Of a stretch of 36,178 nucleotides of DNA, positions 34,036 through 36,178 are shown piece after piece. A model generated the notes under the pieces. It was not told the DNA's origin. It made no database searches and saw only the letters and a list, made by a program, of their open reading frames with translations. This stretch comes from Candidatus Binataceae bacterium (GTDB lineage Bacteria; Desulfobacterota; Binatia; Binatales; Binataceae), in the NCBI GenBank assembly GCA_030037595.1, contig JASHQJ010000043.1, forward strand, positions 1 through 36,178, given 5' to 3'. Position 1 is the first letter of the stretch. Each line of letters opens with the position of its first letter. The position numbers and the translations under genes were made by a program.

Positions 34036-34485
34036 ATGGCTAATGAACCGATCGGCAAGCTCGACCATATCGGGATCGCCGTGCGCAGTGTCGCCGAGGC
34101 GCGCAAATTTTTCGAGGGTATCCTCGGCGCCACCTTCATGTTCGAGCACGAGAATGCAAACGCAGGCTACAAGCTGGCAGAGTTCGAGCTCAACGGACTC
34201 TGTATCGAGTTGCTCGAGCCGTTCGGCGAGAATTCATTTCTGCACAACTTCCTCGAGAAGCGCGGCGAGGGCATGCATCACATCACGTTCAACGTGCCCG
34301 ACTCCAAGCGCAAAACCGAGGAGCTGAAGCGGCAGGGAATCAGGATGGTGGACGAGACCGAGTGGTCGCCGAGCTCGTATGAATCGTTCATCTCGCCGCG
34401 CTCGGCGCACGGCGTGCTGATCCAGCTCGGCAACGGCTATCCGACGCTGTCGTACGATCCGGCGTGGTCGAAGGGGCGCAAGTAG
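34036..34485 (+). CDS. VOC family protein, methylmalonyl-CoA epimerase-like
   Basis: A 149-residue VOC protein with the layout of methylmalonyl-CoA epimerase: KLDHIGIAVRSVAEARKFF (about 8-26), CIELLEPFGENS (about 56), EKRGEGMHHITFNVPD (about 75-90) and a final SPRSAHGVLIQLGNG (about 119-133). The two metal His residues are present. The last ligand position, usually Glu in GVLIEL, is Gln here. It could be an epimerase variant or a related lyase or isomerase; no methylmalonyl-CoA mutase gene is in the window. The start is ATG34036 with GGGAG about 9 nt upstream. Confidence 0.8.
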   Translation: MANEPIGKLDHIGIAVRSVAEARKFFEGILGATFMFEHENANAGYKLAEFELNGLCIELLEPFGENSFLHNFLEKRGEGMHHITFNVPDSKRKTEELKRQGIRMVDETEWSPSSYESFISPRSAHGVLIQLGNGYPTLSYDPAWSKGRK

Positions 34486-34520
34486 CGACGCGCGACGGTC
34501 GTTTTAGCCACGAGGACACC

Positions 34521-34554
34521 AAGAGCACCAGGATCGGAAGACCCTGATGCTCTT
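34521..34554. repeat. Intergenic hairpin, candidate dispersed repeat
   Basis: AAGAGCA (34521-34527) and TGCTCTT (34548-34554) form a 7-bp perfect stem, extended inward by CAGG with CCTG across a mismatch. The flanking text (GCCACGAGGACACCAAGAGC) resembles short intergenic repeats that occur in many copies in some bacterial genomes; that resemblance is from memory and only one copy is visible here. Confidence 0.4.
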
Positions 34555-34574
34555 GATAGTTCAGAGGATCGAAA

Positions 34575-34600
34575 GAGGGCGCGCTGCGAGGCGCGCCTTC
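34575..34600 (-). terminator. Probable terminator of the beta-helix gene
   Basis: GAGGGCGCGC (34575-34584) and GCGCGCCTTC (34591-34600) pair over 10 bp including one G-T pair, with a 6-nt loop. Read on the minus strand the stem ends in CTCTTTC, a short T-run, 10 nt after the beta-helix stop codon. It might also slow transcription from the plus-strand VOC gene. Confidence 0.5.
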
Positions 34601-34610
34601 CCTTCATCAA

Positions 34611-35873
34611 TCAGATACCGGGCGCCGGGCAGGAGTCGCCGGGCATCACGTCGAGGCCGGGCGATATATTCGCGAACGCATTGAAGATGATGTTGTTGTC
34701 GGTGTCGGCCGGAGAGCCGGTCAGGACACCCGCACAGAAGTTCTGTATCGAGTTCAGAACAATCGTGTTGTCAGACGATCCCTTCTGATGGGGTCCTTCG
34801 CCGCCGCAGCTGTACAGAATGATCCCGGCTGACGCAGGTTCGGGTGGGCCAGGGGGGCCAGTGATGGTGTTGAAAGCGATCGAACTCAGGTCCATGCAGT
34901 CTGCGAGCACGCCGGCACTGTCAGGACAATCAGGAGGATCATTCAGAGTATTGAAGTTCACGGTCGCGTGATCCAGGAACTGTAAATAGATGCTGTCGCC
35001 GCAAACATTATTGATGGTGTTTAGGGAAATCGTAAGATCTGTGTCGTCGCTGTCGTTCAAGCCTGTTCCGACGCCGCCGCCGTTTATTGTGTTGCCCGAG
35101 ATCCTGAGGTTGGTCGTATACGACGTGAGAATTACCTCCTGGCTCAGGTCGTCATTAGTTATGGTGTTGTTCGATATCGTTCCGCTCTCATCGATCACTG
35201 TAGCGGAGGGATAAATGATGCCCGTGATACTGATCGCAAAAGTGCCGTAGTTGGTGATCGTGTTGCCGGTTATAGTTAGCGAATTGTCACCTTCGACCGT
35301 AGGAAAAGCGACTACTCCGGCGCCGTCTTCGCCGAAGTTGCAGCTCGCCTGATTGACGATTTGGCTATCGCGCACCGTGCCACCGGAATCCTGAAACAGA
35401 ACTCCAGTGGGATAGTGATCGGGAAGCGGACCACTGCATTTAATCGGAAAATTCGATCCATCGAGCGTGATCCTTTCGATAGTTGGTGACGCAGTGGAGT
35501 AGACGTAAATCTCAGGACAATACTCGATGCTGGTCATATCCGGCTGAAAAAAGCATTCGGGCGTAGCCGGATAGGTGAGCACCGGGTTGGCTTTTCCGGG
35601 GATTCCGGTGAGCGTTATGTTCTCAATGATCGGCACCTGCTCGACGTAGGTTCCGGGGCATACCTCAACGGTGTCTCCGGGGTTTGCAACGGAGACGCCC
35701 GCCGTGATTGTGGGTAGCCCACTAGCGCCCATGCAGTTTCCGACGACCACGGTAGCGGCCGATGCGCTCGCGCCGGACGCGGCCAGCCCGATAAGGACGG
35801 CTAGCGCGCCCAGCGCGTGACTGACACGTCTCGATGCGCGCATTCTTTCGCTCTTCGTTTGCCTCGATTCCAT
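34611..35873 (-). CDS. Secreted right-handed parallel beta-helix repeat protein
   Basis: A 420-residue exported protein. Residues 1-39 look like a signal peptide: basic start (RMRASRRVSHALG), hydrophobic core (ALAVLIGLAASG), and ASASA cleavage site before ATVVVG. From about residue 180 on, short repeats of the form I..NTI.N recur (ITGNTITN, ISNNTITN, ISGNTING, ISLNTINN, IAFNTITG, IVLNSIQN, IIFNAFAN), the signature of PbH1-type beta-helix coils. The early PGDTVEVCPGTYVEQ segment is the usual beginning of this fold. Many Cys residues suggest disulfides. Such proteins include polysaccharide lyases and surface proteins; no catalytic motif is recognisable. ATG35873 is chosen for the GGAGG about 7 nt upstream. 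Confidence 0.85.
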   Translation of the reverse strand: MESRQTKSERMRASRRVSHALGALAVLIGLAASGASASAATVVVGNCMGASGLPTITAGVSVANPGDTVEVCPGTYVEQVPIIENITLTGIPGKANPVLTYPATPECFFQPDMTSIEYCPEIYVYSTASPTIERITLDGSNFPIKCSGPLPDHYPTGVLFQDSGGTVRDSQIVNQASCNFGEDGAGVVAFPTVEGDNSLTITGNTITNYGTFAISITGIIYPSATVIDESGTISNNTITNDDLSQEVILTSYTTNLRISGNTINGGGVGTGLNDSDDTDLTISLNTINNVCGDSIYLQFLDHATVNFNTLNDPPDCPDSAGVLADCMDLSSIAFNTITGPPGPPEPASAGIILYSCGGEGPHQKGSSDNTIVLNSIQNFCAGVLTGSPADTDNNIIFNAFANISPGLDVMPGDSCPAPGI

Positions 35874-35945
35874 TGGTCTCCTCCATTGACCCGCCGACGT
35901 GGCTATTGGCATCCGGCGCGGCTTTCAAAGAGATGCGTAAGATTT

Positions 35946-35967
35946 CGTTGTACGATTCCGTACAACG
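35946..35967. promoter_or_regulatory. Perfect 9-bp inverted repeat, TetR-type operator candidate
   Basis: CGTTGTACG (35946-35954) and CGTACAACG (35959-35967) are exact inverted copies separated by ATTC, about 73 bp before the beta-helix start codon. The spacing and symmetric TTGTAC/GTACAA text resemble operators of TetR-family repressors. The rest of the 35874-36051 interval shows no further gene. Confidence 0.55.
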
Positions 35968-36051
35968 CTTTTGCACGATCAAGTGATCGGAGTGGCGGCA
36001 GCCTAAAGGCGCCAGCGAACAGCCGGGGTAGCAAGCGGGCGATATGAACAG

Positions 36052-36178
36052 ATGGCGCCAGTCTTTATGGCGGAGGAGAGCATCTTCGACAACTTGGCGT
36101 CATTCTTTGCAATCTTTGCGAGCGCAAACCGAATCGCCTGGGTTACTGCTATGCGCGCGCGCTCCTGGGAAGAGGCCG
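36052..36178 (+). CDS. Possible partial gene running off the right edge
   Basis: A reading frame from ATG36052 (or ATG36067) stays open to the window end for 42 codons. It would begin MAPVFMAEESIFDNLASFFAIF if real (two parts: MAPVFMAEES and IFDNLASFFAIF). No good ribosome binding site is visible and a second frame from 36044 is also open, so this is weakly supported. No family is recognised. Confidence 0.3.
   Translation, partial: MAPVFMAEESIFDNLASFFAIFASANRIAWVTAMRARSWEEA

Overview
The window is a G+C-rich, densely coded bacterial chromosome segment. It reads as an uncultured Gram-negative. Supporting signs are the queA-tgt-yajC-secD operon, the split glycine decarboxylase (gcvPA/gcvPB), a phosphatidylethanolamine methyltransferase-like gene, and a set of paralogous aldehyde dehydrogenases beside a molybdenum hydroxylase subunit and VOC enzymes. 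A deltaproteobacterial or Binatota-like lineage would fit, but this is inference; no rRNA or formal marker phylogeny is available here. I saw no tRNA, rRNA, CRISPR array or prophage.

Layout. Positions 1-130 hold the 3' end of a group II intron (domains V and VI), ending 17 nt before an MFS exporter start codon. Positions 1541-5732 form a tightly coupled queA-tgt-yajC-secD operon with no secF after it. Instead there is an A+T-richer, hairpin-containing gap and a small excisionase-type HTH protein. Positions 6202-8620 hold a PmtA-like lipid methyltransferase and aldehyde dehydrogenase 1, closed by a strong terminator. Positions 8630-10912 hold a short-chain dehydrogenase (minus strand), an alpha/beta hydrolase and mobA. 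Positions 10916-16016 are a one-carbon module: gcvT-gcvPA-gcvPB on the minus strand (no gcvH) divergent from a folD homologue. Positions 16105-21867 hold a KimA/APC-type transporter, a MATE exporter and the recD2 helicase on the plus strand. Positions 21869-25593 hold a Yip1 membrane protein, msrA and an orphan xanthine dehydrogenase-type molybdopterin subunit on the minus strand. Positions 25797-28898 hold tandem aldehyde dehydrogenases 2 and 3 with a terminator.

The right third (28.9-36.2 kb) is more accessory. A minus-strand pair encodes an M24 peptidase and a KARI-like protein that lacks the usual active-site His and the (G/S)PGH loop. Two broken genes follow, a PPM1/TIGR00027-type methyltransferase and a PEP mutase/isocitrate lyase-family protein, on either side of an intact VOC dioxygenase-like gene. 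Next come an unrecognised protein, a methylmalonyl-CoA epimerase-like VOC protein, and a secreted right-handed beta-helix protein preceded by a perfect 9-bp inverted repeat. A possible gene start runs off the right edge.

How the genes fit together. The glycine cleavage proteins release methylene-THF, which FolD would oxidise, and their divergent placement suggests coordinated control. The three aldehyde dehydrogenases, the SDR and the molybdenum hydroxylase subunit suggest alcohol/aldehyde oxidation, but the substrate cannot be read from sequence. No convincing new defence or mobile system is present. The most notable items are the intron end at the left edge, the divergent KARI-like enzyme, the orphan molybdenum subunit and the local cluster of gene decay.
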